Source: an uncultured Bacteroidales bacterium (GTDB taxonomy: Bacteria; Bacteroidota; Bacteroidia; Bacteroidales; Paludibacteraceae). From it: a DNA stretch of 51,348 nt. Below are positions 23,823-32,854 of the stretch, piece after piece (position 1 is the stretch's first letter; each line of letters starts with the position of its first letter). A program made the position numbers and the translations under genes. The notes under the pieces are model-generated. The model saw only the letters and a program-made list of their open reading frames with translations, was not told where the DNA came from and did no database searches. Location: positions 1 through 51,348 of the forward strand of contig CAIUTB010000157.1 in NCBI GenBank assembly GCA_903901975.1, written 5' to 3'.

Positions 23823-26225
23823 TTAAATTTTAATTATTATGCCGATAGTTGGCAAAATTGTTCCCGCAAAGTTATCAATATTGCGTAATACATATTTCGA
23901 AGGATCTGTCGGATCAGAAACCGGTGAATATACTTTGTTACCATTTGCATCTGGCACTCCATTGTCCAAATTTGTATAATTAGGTGCTCCCTGAGTTTTA
24001 AAATTGTATACATTTTGAATATCGGTATAAAAATTTAACACCCATTTTTTGAAATAGAATTCCTTATCAATTCGCAAATCCAATTGATGAGTGTCAGGCA
24101 GTCGGTTTTTATTGAAATTGCTATAATCAAGAATGGGTTGTTTTGTTATATCCCAAACTGATTTATAATATGAAGCCGAACTGATTGCAGTGTAAGGAGC
24201 ACCACCCACAAACCTCCAACGGGCAGCCACATTCCAGTTTTTTGGCAATTTATAACTGGCAATTAAGTTTAATAGTTGGCGAGTATCCCATGAAGAGGAT
24301 AGGTATTCACCTGCCGAATTTGTAAATTCACTCCGAAAATAGGTGTAGGTAGCAGTAATGTTCAATTTCTTCATTTCCATAATTTTGTATAAGATTTCGA
24401 CTCCGTAGGCGCGACCTTTTCCTGTTGAAACAATTTCCTCATCACCCACTTGGCCAAATGCAGTTCCTTTGCTGGCAATACTCAAGCCATCGGCCACTGA
24501 AAGCGGATAATAATTGTAGGATTTGTAAAAACCTTCCACACTTAAGCGCATGTTTTCCATGGGGCGATATTCAAAACCGGCTATGGCCTGATCGGAAACT
24601 GTGTATCTGAGGTTTTCGTTTTGATTGACTAAAACTCCTGCCGAATTTCTATATCCGAGGGTTGTATAAGCCGGTTGTTGTGCATAATGACCTACATTCC
24701 CATTAAAATCAAATTTATCGGAAAGTGCATACGAAACCGAAAACCGTGGTGACAACTGATTGAGAGGATTCAACATGTTTTGATTGAAATCGATTCCTGA
24801 GGTGTTTATTCCAAACGAAAGTTTCAATTTATCTTCAAGCAACTCTTTCGAAGCCTGAGCAAAAGCCTGATAACCAAATAAACCAATGGTAGTATTGTAA
24901 GACAGATTTGAGACAACATTATTAAAGTAAATCTGACGACTTGTTGAATTAGTATAATGCGAGTATTTCAGACCGCCACCAAACGATAGTTTCACAGGTA
25001 AATCGGGGTAATTCCGTTCGAAGCGCAATTTATTTTCTGCCTCATCCGATTTGTAATCCGATGTTTTAGCTTTCGTTTCGTCGTTATCCAGATACTTGAA
25101 ATTGGTATTGCGAAGCATATTGCGGCTCAACACCCAGGTATCATAATGCGTATCGGCAAAATGTTTGTAAACCGCACCAACCGTATAATTCCATTGTATA
25201 TAGGTTGGTAAATAAGCCAACAAATAGGCCTGACTTTCGGTTGGATTCTTAATTCCCAGATTCAGCGCATCGTTATCAATAGCACCTATTCCTAAAAAAG
25301 TAATTTCATTTTTTTTGTCAATCTGCGTTTTTACTTTTACCTGAAAATCATTGTAAGTTGGCAAAAAAGGCAAACCAATAGCAGCAAAAAGGAATTGCAG
25401 ATATGATTGACGAGCCGAAATGATAAAGGTGGTATTTTTCCCAAGAGGACCATCCAACGTGAGAGCCGCATCCGAAGCACCAACCGATAGTTTGGAATGC
25501 AAACGGTCTTTACTGCCGTCCTTTTCTTTAATATCCATCACCGAACTCAAGGCATTGCCTTTATCGGCAGGAAATGCACCGGTATAAAAGCTGATGTTGC
25601 TCACAAAATCGGGATTGATAACACCCACTGTTCCGCCCGACGAACCTTGAGTGGCAAAGTGATTGATAACCGGAATCTCAATACCATCGAGATAGAAAAC
25701 GTTTTCCGACGGACCGCCACCACGCACAATGAGGTCATTTCGGTTCGGATCGGTAGCACCAACACCCGGCAAGGTTTGAATTACTTTCGAAACATCGCGG
25801 TTCGCACCGGCCGTTTTCTCAATTTCCTGAACACCAATGGTCAGTACCGAAATGGGACTTTCAATTTTCTTAAGATTCAGATTTTGACGCACCGTTACTT
25901 CCTTTAATTGTACAGCGGTTTCGTCCACCGGAATATCAATAAATGTGGTTTGATTTCCCTGAACCTGAATTTCGGATGAAACAGTAGTTTTATACCCTAT
26001 CAAACTAATCACTAAGCGTTTGAAACCTGGCTCGATTCCTGTGAAAATATAATTTCCGTCGAGGTCGGAAGTAGAACCTATATTGGTTCCCTGAACTAAG
26101 ATCGATGCAAATTCAAGTGCCTGGTTGGTTTTTGAATCGTAAACTCTACCTTTAATTACACCTTTTTGGGCAAAAATCTGAAATGAAATAAGAAAAATTA
26201 TTGAAACTAAACTAAATTTCTTCAT
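23823..26225 (-). CDS. TonB-dependent outer-membrane receptor
   Basis: This 800-aa protein has a signal peptide (1-19), then a carboxypeptidase-regulatory-like domain (about 22-110, GVIKGRVYDSKTNQALEFAS). The plug domain is about 115-225 (KVIQTLPGVGATDPNRND, IVRGGGPSENVFYLDG). The rest is a 22-strand barrel ending with hydrophobic IGIIIKI. It is a shorter TonB receptor, not a SusC of about 1000 aa, and no SusD follows. With the DUF2271 partner it probably imports an iron-related or small-molecule ligand. No TAnnTTTG box was seen in the 140 bases upstream. It may depend on a special sigma factor. Confidence 0.94.
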   Translation of the reverse strand: MKKFSLVSIIFLISFQIFAQKGVIKGRVYDSKTNQALEFASILVQGTNIGSTSDLDGNYIFTGIEPGFKRLVISLIGYKTTVSSEIQVQGNQTTFIDIPVDETAVQLKEVTVRQNLNLKKIESPISVLTIGVQEIEKTAGANRDVSKVIQTLPGVGATDPNRNDLIVRGGGPSENVFYLDGIEIPVINHFATQGSSGGTVGVINPDFVSNISFYTGAFPADKGNALSSVMDIKEKDGSKDRLHSKLSVGASDAALTLDGPLGKNTTFIISARQSYLQFLFAAIGLPFLPTYNDFQVKVKTQIDKKNEITFLGIGAIDNDALNLGIKNPTESQAYLLAYLPTYIQWNYTVGAVYKHFADTHYDTWVLSRNMLRNTNFKYLDNDETKAKTSDYKSDEAENKLRFERNYPDLPVKLSFGGGLKYSHYTNSTSRQIYFNNVVSNLSYNTTIGLFGYQAFAQASKELLEDKLKLSFGINTSGIDFNQNMLNPLNQLSPRFSVSYALSDKFDFNGNVGHYAQQPAYTTLGYRNSAGVLVNQNENLRYTVSDQAIAGFEYRPMENMRLSVEGFYKSYNYYPLSVADGLSIASKGTAFGQVGDEEIVSTGKGRAYGVEILYKIMEMKKLNITATYTYFRSEFTNSAGEYLSSSWDTRQLLNLIASYKLPKNWNVAARWRFVGGAPYTAISSASYYKSVWDITKQPILDYSNFNKNRLPDTHQLDLRIDKEFYFKKWVLNFYTDIQNVYNFKTQGAPNYTNLDNGVPDANGNKVYSPVSDPTDPSKYVLRNIDNFAGTILPTIGIIIKI

Positions 26226-26365
26226 ACCTGAATTATTTTTTTCTTTGTAATTTATAATTCTTAAACAAGCAGTATGAAGAATTGTTTAACCATTTAAATA
26301 AATGGTACTATAGAAATTTTCTATTAACAATTATATTTATCAAATTTGTATCACTTTAAGAACAA

Positions 26366-26908
26366 TCAACTTTTTACTGACAACTTTCTGACAGCGTCAT
26401 ATGCAGGAAGGAGATAACCATTTTCGAAACGGCAAAGCAGACATATATTGCCAACCGGCTTGGCATTTACCCACTCCAGATTTAATTCTTTGCCTTCGTA
26501 AGTCATTCTTGTCAAAAAGGATTGACCGACCTTGAAAAGAAAATCGTAATCCTGCGTTTCGAAAAACAGCTTCATTTTATCAAATTCTTCTGCTTCAAAT
26601 TCACACTGATAAACTGCCAGCTCAGCACATTCGGTGCGAAGGTACAGGGCCTTTTCTTTTAATGCCGGCGAAAAGCTTTTCTGAGACTTGAATTGAGAAG
26701 AGGGAATTTTGCCAGTAAATAGCACTTCGCCATCCTGTCGTATAACAATTTCCGAAATATGCCCGGCAAGTAATTGTGATACATGAATCTGATCGTTGAA
26801 ATGATAAAAATCTTCCCAGTTATTGAAAATAGTGGCATCCTTGGGCATATAACTGCCAAGGCTTAGTTCGGCTGCAATGCCTTTCAGGGTGATGTGGATA
26901 GTGGACAT
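26366..26908 (-). CDS. hypothetical protein coupled to an aminotransferase
   Basis: This 180-aa soluble protein has no signal or membrane helix. It is rich in aromatic residues and Glu, and I do not recognise a domain. It starts at the aminotransferase stop codon (TAATG overlap), so it is translationally coupled and probably works in the same process. Features such as NNWEDFYHFNDQIHVSQLL and YDFLFKVGQSFLTRM suggest an alpha/beta fold. It is the last gene of the ACT-ligase-aminotransferase cluster. Confidence 0.8.
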   Translation of the reverse strand: MSTIHITLKGIAAELSLGSYMPKDATIFNNWEDFYHFNDQIHVSQLLAGHISEIVIRQDGEVLFTGKIPSSQFKSQKSFSPALKEKALYLRTECAELAVYQCEFEAEEFDKMKLFFETQDYDFLFKVGQSFLTRMTYEGKELNLEWVNAKPVGNICLLCRFENGYLLPAYDAVRKLSVKS

Positions 26909-28203
26909 TAATGAGCAAGTTTAAATTGAGTTAACCTTTCTTCCAACACATCCATTTGATTCATCCTCACAAACGAAACACAGGCACGCAGTCCGTTAGG
27001 GTTTTCGCTGCCGGTGATGGCTAGCGATATGGCGCTGATGCCATAATACAGAAATTCTTTCATCAGTTCGCCACTTGTCATACCGGGAAACGCTATAGTA
27101 AAATAAAAACCATCGGCCAACGGTCGGTCTTCGTCGTTATAAACAATATAAAAGCCGTATTTCAAAAATAATGCTTTCATTATTTTTGCTTTCTCACCGT
27201 AAGCATGAAGCCCGGTAATAAAATCTATTTCGCCATCGTTGACGGCTTTCAGCATAGCAGCTAAAGCGTATTGCGCTGTATGCGAGGTTCCCGCAGTGGT
27301 TACGTACAACACGCCATACGAAATGAAATGTCCAAGTATATCATTGCTAAAATAGTTTTTCAGATTCGGATAATGACGGGTGCGAAGTTTCTCCGAAATG
27401 ATCATCATACCAATACGTTGACCGGCATAACTAAAAATCTTGGAAGCCGAAAGCAATAAAATATAATTATCAGTATAGCGGGAAACGCTTGGTTGAAAGG
27501 GCGCAATACCCGGCTGACCGTAATGTTGGCGAAAATCCATACCAAAATAAGCTAAATCTTCCACCACGATGACATCATATTTGGTTGTCAGTTCGCCGAT
27601 TATCTGCAATTCGCGCTCGGTAAGGCTTATCCAGGATGGATTATTGGGTGACGAATAGCAAATCGAACATACATTTTCTTCTGCCAGAAACGATTCCAGC
27701 TTCTCTTTCAGTTTTTCCCCACGGAAATTTAAAATATCGAAATGTTTGAACGGGACACCGATAATCTGTAATTGCGATTTATTAACCGGAAATCCCGGGT
27801 CGATAAACAAGGTATATGGTTTTTCAGGATTTGTGCGTGCAGCAGCCAGCAAGGCTGCAAAACTTCCCTGCATCCCACCCACCGTGGGGATACAATTCAA
27901 TGGTGTAACATCCAGATTGATAAACAGCTTGGCAAATCGGGCAATCTCAGTTTTGGCAAACGGAATGCCTTCAATATGCGGATATTGCGTGGCAAGTCCT
28001 TTATCCAGTGCTTCTTTTTCGGCTGCAATGGCTATGGCCGAAGCAGGCAAACCGGGTATTCCCATTTCCATGTGAATAAATTCCACACCACTTTGTTCCT
28101 CAATCTGCGAAACAAGTTTTCCTACTTCACGTATTGATAAACCTGTTATATCGGGCTCACCAAACTCTGTAAAAAGCGAATCGACAAGTTCTTTCTTTAT
28201 CAT
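26908..28203 (-). CDS. PLP-dependent class I/II aminotransferase
   Basis: This 431-aa fold-type I enzyme shows SSPNNPSWISLTERE (substrate/PLP-binding Asn region), VVEDLAYFGMDFR (Asp binding the pyridine ring, then Tyr), and the Schiff-base lysine in LLSASKIFSYAGQRIGM. It has a longer N-terminus than HisC-type enzymes. It lies 41 bases after the phenylacetate-CoA-ligase-like gene on the same strand, separated by a CCCC palindrome. The context suggests transamination of aromatic or branched amino acids to 2-oxo acids during amino-acid fermentation or synthesis. Substrate specificity cannot be read from the sequence. Confidence 0.88.
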   Translation of the reverse strand: MIKKELVDSLFTEFGEPDITGLSIREVGKLVSQIEEQSGVEFIHMEMGIPGLPASAIAIAAEKEALDKGLATQYPHIEGIPFAKTEIARFAKLFINLDVTPLNCIPTVGGMQGSFAALLAAARTNPEKPYTLFIDPGFPVNKSQLQIIGVPFKHFDILNFRGEKLKEKLESFLAEENVCSICYSSPNNPSWISLTERELQIIGELTTKYDVIVVEDLAYFGMDFRQHYGQPGIAPFQPSVSRYTDNYILLLSASKIFSYAGQRIGMMIISEKLRTRHYPNLKNYFSNDILGHFISYGVLYVTTAGTSHTAQYALAAMLKAVNDGEIDFITGLHAYGEKAKIMKALFLKYGFYIVYNDEDRPLADGFYFTIAFPGMTSGELMKEFLYYGISAISLAITGSENPNGLRACVSFVRMNQMDVLEERLTQFKLAH

Positions 28204-28219
28204 TTTTTTTCTTTTAAGT

Positions 28220-28242
28220 CCCCTTAAGGGGGATTTAGGGGG
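28220..28242. repeat. CCCC-TTAA-GGGG palindromic repeat
   Basis: CCCCTTAAGGGGG followed by ATTTAGGGGG, between the aminotransferase and ligase genes. Same family as at 4257, 4330, 29564, 29630 and 39066. Confidence 0.6.
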
Positions 28243-28244
28243 CT

Positions 28245-29555
28245 TTATTTTTTCCTATTATCAATCACCCTCACTGCTTTTCCTTCACTTCTGGCAATGG
28301 TTTTTGGTTCAACCAAGGTGACTTTCACGCTTAAACCAATAGCACTGTTAAGTGCATGTTCAATTTTCTTAGATAGGTTTTGCAAGTCACGTATGGTTTC
28401 CATCATGTTAGCTTCATCCAGTTCCACTTTCAATTCCAGCGTGTCCAGATTATTGATTTTATCCACATAAAGCATATAATGAGCGCTGGTTTCGCCCATT
28501 TCGAGCAATACGTGTTCAATTTGTGATGGAAATAAATTTACTCCCCGAATAATCAACATATCGTCGCTTCGTCCTGTAATCTTTTTCATGCGTACAGTTG
28601 TTCGACCACATTCACAGGTTGAACGATTCAAGGTTGACAAATCACGAGTATTGTACCTTAGCAAAGGAATTCCTTCTTTTGTCAGGGTAGTGAAAACAAG
28701 TTCACCTTCTTCGCCATCAGGCATCGGTTGTTTTGTGTCAGGATGCACAATTTCGGGAAAGAAGTGATCTTCATGAATGTGCAATCCGGTATGACATTCA
28801 CAATCATTGGCCACGCCCGGTCCCATAATTTCACTCAAACCGTAAATATCATAGGCTTTAATACTCCATTTTTTCTCAAGCTCTAACCGCATATTTTCAG
28901 TCCAGGGCTCTGCACCAAATACGCCAATTTTTAATTTCAAATCAGCCAGTGAATAAGCATTCTCAGCCAGAGCTTCAGCCAAATGCAGTGCATAAGAAGG
29001 TGTACAGGCCAAGACAGTAGAACCATAATCGGCCATCAGTTGCAATTGCCGACGGGTGTTGCCTCCCGAAACTGGTATGACTGTTGCGCCAATAGTTTCA
29101 GCACCATAATGAACACCCAATCCACCGGTAAATAATCCGTAACCATAGGAAACCTGCATTATATCGCTCGACGAAATTCCAGCCATAGACAAACAACGAG
29201 CCAACACTTCACGCCAATTTTCGATGTCATTTTGGGTATAGCCTACCGTTGTAGGTTTTCCGGTCGTACCGCTTGAAGCATGAATACGCACGATATCTTT
29301 CATCGGCACTGCAAAAAGACCGAACGGATAATGGTCGCGTAAATCATTTTTGTAGGTAAACGGTAGTTTCACAATATCATCAATAGATTGAATGTCTGAA
29401 GGCTTCACCCCCATTTCGTCCATCCTTCGGCGATAAAAAGCTACATTGTCATATACCTGTTGAACTAATTGTTTCAGTCTTTCGCTTTGTAATATCCGCA
29501 TATTCTGGCGGCTCATGCACTCTATTTCCTTATTCCAGATCATTTTAAATTTCAT
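28245..29555 (-). CDS. paaK: phenylacetate--CoA ligase-like adenylate-forming enzyme
   Basis: This 436-aa ANL-superfamily ligase has the AMP-binding P-loop HASSGTTGKPTTVGYT, A5-type motif YDIYGLSEIMGPG, a zinc-site-like Cys-rich part CECHTGLHIHEDHFFPE and STCECGRT, and the C-terminal AMP-binding lid region (SDDMLIIRGVNLFPSQIE). The family activates aryl or arylacetic acids with ATP and CoA, and the reaction can run toward ATP. Together with the downstream aminotransferase and upstream ACT gene this resembles the aromatic 2-oxo acid/aryl-acetate pathway unit of Bacteroidales. The indolepyruvate ferredoxin oxidoreductase genes that often accompany it are not in the window. The start is at 29555 (MKFKMIWNKEIECM); Met5 is also possible. 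Confidence 0.92.
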   Translation of the reverse strand: MKFKMIWNKEIECMSRQNMRILQSERLKQLVQQVYDNVAFYRRRMDEMGVKPSDIQSIDDIVKLPFTYKNDLRDHYPFGLFAVPMKDIVRIHASSGTTGKPTTVGYTQNDIENWREVLARCLSMAGISSSDIMQVSYGYGLFTGGLGVHYGAETIGATVIPVSGGNTRRQLQLMADYGSTVLACTPSYALHLAEALAENAYSLADLKLKIGVFGAEPWTENMRLELEKKWSIKAYDIYGLSEIMGPGVANDCECHTGLHIHEDHFFPEIVHPDTKQPMPDGEEGELVFTTLTKEGIPLLRYNTRDLSTLNRSTCECGRTTVRMKKITGRSDDMLIIRGVNLFPSQIEHVLLEMGETSAHYMLYVDKINNLDTLELKVELDEANMMETIRDLQNLSKKIEHALNSAIGLSVKVTLVEPKTIARSEGKAVRVIDNRKK

Positions 29556-29563
29556 AATTATTA

Positions 29564-29648
29564 CCCCTAACCCCTAAAGGGGAACAGAGTTACTAATGTT
29601 TGATGAATATTGATAATACTATTATAGTTCCCCTTTAGGGGCTAGGGG
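29564..29648. repeat. inverted pair of CCCCTAAAGGGG repeats
   Basis: The first copy (29564-29582, CCCCTAACCCCTAAAGGGG) and the second (29630-29648, CCCCTTTAGGGGCTAGGGG) are reverse complements of each other but for one base, with 47 bases between them. They occupy most of the 93-base gap between two co-oriented genes. Confidence 0.75.
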
Positions 29649-30068
29649 TTATTTTAATTCTGCTTCACTGATCGATTTCAATCCGTTTGTCTTTATCACT
29701 TCCAGGGCTTTCTCCCCATTATCGGTACGTAGCATTAAAATAGATTTACTCCCAAAGCTGAAGGCATAAACATATTCAATACAAATATCAGCAGCAGTAA
29801 ATAAATCGAGGATATGCGACATAGAACCTGGCTTAGCAGGCATTTCGAGTGAAAGAATGTCATGTACACGCACCGTAAAATGTTCGGTTCGAAGTGCTTC
29901 CAACGCTTTTTCCGGTTCAGAAACGATGGCACGTAGAATCCCGTAATCACTTGAATCGGCTACTGTAAGTGCTATGATATTGATGTTATGTATCGCTAGA
30001 ACGGCCAGAATTTCATTCAGATGACCGGTTTTATTTTCGAGGAAAACGGAGAGTTGGCGGATTGTCAT
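29649..30068 (-). CDS. ACT-domain protein
   Basis: This 139-aa protein is made of two ACT modules: residues 1-66 (IRQLSVFLENKTGHLNEILAVLAIHNINIIALTVAD) and 70-139 (VHDILSLEMPAKPGSMSHILDLFTAADICIEYVYAF). ACT domains bind amino acids to control metabolic enzymes. No catalytic domain is attached, so it probably binds an amino acid and regulates the ligase or aminotransferase encoded behind it. It is first in the minus-strand cluster. A TAAATTTG box (complement of 30100-30107) is a likely -7 element. Confidence 0.92.
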   Translation of the reverse strand: MTIRQLSVFLENKTGHLNEILAVLAIHNINIIALTVADSSDYGILRAIVSEPEKALEALRTEHFTVRVHDILSLEMPAKPGSMSHILDLFTAADICIEYVYAFSFGSKSILMLRTDNGEKALEVIKTNGLKSISEAELK

Positions 30069-30227
30069 GCTATTATTTTTTTGAGATTTAAAGGACTTGC
30101 AAATTTATAAAATTTAGTCCAAAAAAAGTTCATTTACAACAAGTATTTAAAGAAATATTTCCGGATTAGTTTAACTATATAGAAATTATTAAAATCAGCG
30201 GTTTGAAAAATTCCGAGAAGCTATATA

Positions 30228-30258
30228 TTGGCAACAGGCAAAAAATTTGTACTTTTGT
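30228..30258 (+). promoter_or_regulatory. promoter of the SpmA/SpmB-type gene
   Basis: TTG at 30228-30230 and TACTTTTG at 30251-30258 are separated by 20 bases, the standard Bacteroidota layout, 39 bases before the ATG. Confidence 0.8.
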
Positions 30259-30296
30259 ACTCAATGAGGGTTTATGCCCAATAAATTAAGCACACT

Positions 30297-31529
30297 ATGA
30301 TTCTAAATTATATCTGGATAGGTTTTCTGCTGATTGCTTTTGTTGTTGCCTGCGTACAACTTATTTTCTTCGGAAATACGCAGATTTTCTCGGATATAAT
30401 GACTGCAGCTTTCGGCTCAGCTAAGTCTGGTTTTGAGGTTTCACTGGGATTAACAGGAGCATTATCGCTGTGGTTGGGTGTTATGAAAATAGGTGAAAAA
30501 GGTGGTGTATTAGAAAGATTATCGCATGTGGTAGCACCCTTTTTTGTCAAGATATTCCCCGAAATTCCCAAAGGTCATCCGGCACTGGCCAGTATGTTTA
30601 TGAACCTGTCGGCTACCATGCTGGGGCTGGATAATGCCGCGACGCCCATGGGACTGAAAGCAATGCGTGAAATGCAGGAACTGAACCCCGAAAAAGATAA
30701 GGCTTCGAATTCCATGATATTGTTTTTGGTATTGAATACAGCAGGACTGACATTGATTCCTGTAAGCATACTGGTTTACAGAGCTCAACTTGGTGCAATT
30801 AATCCGGCTGACGTGTTTATCCCCATTCTACTGGCCACCTTTATTGCTTTTGTAGCGGGACTTATAAGTGTAGCAATTATTCAGAAAATTAATCTTTTCA
30901 ACCGGGTGGTAATGGGCACCTTGGGTGGAATCTCCTTGTTAATTGTCGGTATTATCTATTTTTTAAGTGGATTACCCAAAGAGCAAATTGCTCAATACTC
31001 AGGATTTGCTGCTAATTTTATACTCTTTTCAATAATTATCAGCTTTATAACCATGGCATTAATCAAAAAGATAAATGTGTATGATGCTTTTATTGAAGGA
31101 GCAAAAGAAGGATTTCAGGTTGCCATTGGAATCATACCCTATCTAATTGCCATATTGGTAGCAATCGGTATGTTTCGCGCTTCGGGTGCAATGACTTATA
31201 TGGTTGATGGAATTCGCTGGGCGGTATCACTCACAGGGATCAATACTGAATTTGTGGATGCTTTGCCAACTGCTTTAATGAAACCGCTGAGTGGCAGTGG
31301 AGCGCGTGGCATGATGATAGAAACCATGAAATTGCATGGGGCTGATTCATTTGTGGGAAGGCTTTCCAGCATTATTCAGGGCTCTACTGACACAACATTT
31401 TATATCATAGCCGTTTATTTTGGATCTGTTGGAATAAAAAATACCCGATACGCTATTCTTTGTGGACTTTTTGCTGACCTGGTAGGTATTACAGCAGCTA
31501 TTTTATTAGGTTATTTATTTTTCCATTAA
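30297..31529 (+). CDS. nucleoside-recognition (Gate) membrane protein, SpmA-SpmB fusion type
   Basis: This 410-aa polytopic protein is made of two Gate-domain halves. The first (about 40-195) matches SpmA (GVMKIGEKGGVLERLSHVVAPFF, LDNAATPMGLKAM). The second (about 265-405) matches SpmB (EGFQVAIGIIPYLIAILVAIGMFRASGA, SGSGARGM, QGSTDTTFYI). In spore formers SpmA and SpmB are separate and help core dehydration. In non-sporing Bacteroidota the fused form is common and is presumed to be a transporter or channel of unknown substrate. It lies 6 bases before ybeY and is probably co-transcribed with it. Confidence 0.92.
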   Translation: MILNYIWIGFLLIAFVVACVQLIFFGNTQIFSDIMTAAFGSAKSGFEVSLGLTGALSLWLGVMKIGEKGGVLERLSHVVAPFFVKIFPEIPKGHPALASMFMNLSATMLGLDNAATPMGLKAMREMQELNPEKDKASNSMILFLVLNTAGLTLIPVSILVYRAQLGAINPADVFIPILLATFIAFVAGLISVAIIQKINLFNRVVMGTLGGISLLIVGIIYFLSGLPKEQIAQYSGFAANFILFSIIISFITMALIKKINVYDAFIEGAKEGFQVAIGIIPYLIAILVAIGMFRASGAMTYMVDGIRWAVSLTGINTEFVDALPTALMKPLSGSGARGMMIETMKLHGADSFVGRLSSIIQGSTDTTFYIIAVYFGSVGIKNTRYAILCGLFADLVGITAAILLGYLFFH

Positions 31530-31535
31530 ATTCAC

Positions 31536-31952
31536 ATGATACAGTATATTGCTGAAGACCTTAAACTTCCAACGCTTGAAAAACAAAAAATCAATCGCTG
31601 GATAAAAGAAACAGCTGCTGAATATGAAAAGAAAACCGGCGATATAGCCTTTATTTTCTGTTCAGATGAACGCATACTGGAAGTCAACAAGCAATACCTG
31701 AAACACGATTATTACACCGATATCATTACATTTGACTACAGCGAAGGCAAGATAATTTCGGGCGATATATTTATAAGTTTGGATACCGTTCAATCGAATG
31801 CTACTGTATTTAAGGTAAGTTTTGAGGAGGAATTAAAGCGCATTTTGATTCATGGAATTCTGCACTTATGTGGTCAGGAGGATAAAACTCCGGAATTACG
31901 ATTGCAAATGACTGAAAAAGAAAACTCTGCTCTTCAAAGATATAGCTACTGA
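31536..31952 (+). CDS. ybeY: endoribonuclease YbeY (16S rRNA maturation)
   Basis: This 138-aa metalloenzyme is needed for 3' processing of 16S rRNA and ribosome quality control. The family core is clear: IAFIFCSDERILEVNKQYLKHDYYTDIITFDY, GDIFISLDTVQSNA and the zinc motif region ILIHGILHLCGQED (HGxLHLxG). The usual third zinc His after G-x-x-D/E is not found at the canonical place (GQEDK rather than GYDH), a variation worth noting. It follows the Gate-protein gene by 6 bases. Confidence 0.94.
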   Translation: MIQYIAEDLKLPTLEKQKINRWIKETAAEYEKKTGDIAFIFCSDERILEVNKQYLKHDYYTDIITFDYSEGKIISGDIFISLDTVQSNATVFKVSFEEELKRILIHGILHLCGQEDKTPELRLQMTEKENSALQRYSY

Positions 31953-32075
31953 TAGGATTTTAAACAATTTATCGAAGTGAGTTATACTTTTGCTACAATG
32001 TCAGTATTTTTGCAATAATAAGTTAAATATCACGTCCGTTCAAAGACCTTTTTATCATCATTGAAAGAATATCAT

Positions 32076-32083
32076 TACTTTTG
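32076..32083 (+). promoter_or_regulatory. -7 promoter box before the outer-membrane assembly block
   Basis: TACTTTTG fits TAnnTTTG 83 bases before the ATG at 32166. Two similar boxes lie upstream (TACTTTTG at 31985-31992 and TATTTTTG at 32005-32012). None has a well-spaced TTG, so which is used is uncertain. Confidence 0.4.
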
Positions 32084-32165
32084 TTGCTGCAAATTTTGTC
32101 GGGTGATAAAATTAAAACGAAAAATATCCGTTCTAAATCTGATTACTTAAGATCATTGAAACAGC

Positions 32166-32834
32166 ATGAAATTCAGACTATTTAGATTATTTATTTTCAA
32201 CGTTTTTGTTTTTATTACAATCCCGATAGTGGCCCAGGAAATCACTCCAAAAGTGGAATATAAGGCTGAAATTGGTATAATCGGTGGTGGTTCGTATTAT
32301 CTTGGTGATGCCAGCAGTACGAAATTTGATTTTAAAACTTTAGGAGGCTTTTTTCGATACCGAATCAATAACAGAATAGCAGTGAAAGCTGAAATGCAGC
32401 ATACAAGTGCAACATGGATCAGTGGTAAAAATAATAATGGAGTTATTACAGCCGACTTGACCGGTGAATATAATTTTTTTGAGTTAGAATACGACCCCTA
32501 TAAACGCCTGAGTAAAATTTATTCACCCTATATTTTAGCTGGGGTTGGGTTAATGAATTATGATTACCAAGCGGTAAATATGACAAATCCAAGTTTCGTA
32601 TTTGGGTTGGGAATGAAACTAAAGCTAGGTAACAGGATGAATGTAAATTTGCAATGGTCGAATCGTTTATTGTTTGCTGATAATTTGGAAGGCAATACGA
32701 TATACGATAATACAAACAAACTGAATGGTTCAAATATCTTTAATAACGATTTGTTATCGACACTAACGGTAGGTTTCAGCTTCGATATTTGGAAAAAAGA
32801 ATGTAACTGTATGAATTTCCACAAAGAGAAATAA
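32166..32834 (+). CDS. outer-membrane beta-barrel protein, DUF6089-like
   Basis: This 222-aa protein has a signal peptide (residues 1-24, ending PIVAQ). An 8-stranded-barrel-like body shows alternating aromatic/glycine strands (GIIGGGSYYLGDASSTKFDF, YSPYILAGVGLMNY, GLGMKLKLGNRMNVNLQWSN). It sits directly before uppS and bamA, the position of DUF6089 proteins in Bacteroidales, and is expected to reside in the outer membrane. Its function is unknown, but the context ties it to envelope assembly. Confidence 0.85.
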   Translation: MKFRLFRLFIFNVFVFITIPIVAQEITPKVEYKAEIGIIGGGSYYLGDASSTKFDFKTLGGFFRYRINNRIAVKAEMQHTSATWISGKNNNGVITADLTGEYNFFELEYDPYKRLSKIYSPYILAGVGLMNYDYQAVNMTNPSFVFGLGMKLKLGNRMNVNLQWSNRLLFADNLEGNTIYDNTNKLNGSNIFNNDLLSTLTVGFSFDIWKKECNCMNFHKEK

Positions 32835-32854
32835 GGCAGGAAAATTAAAGTAAG

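Noticed and set aside
31536-31952. Inactive YbeY because the third zinc His is displaced
   Set aside because: The rest of the core is well conserved and downstream acidic or His residues may serve; not enough evidence to call it inactive.
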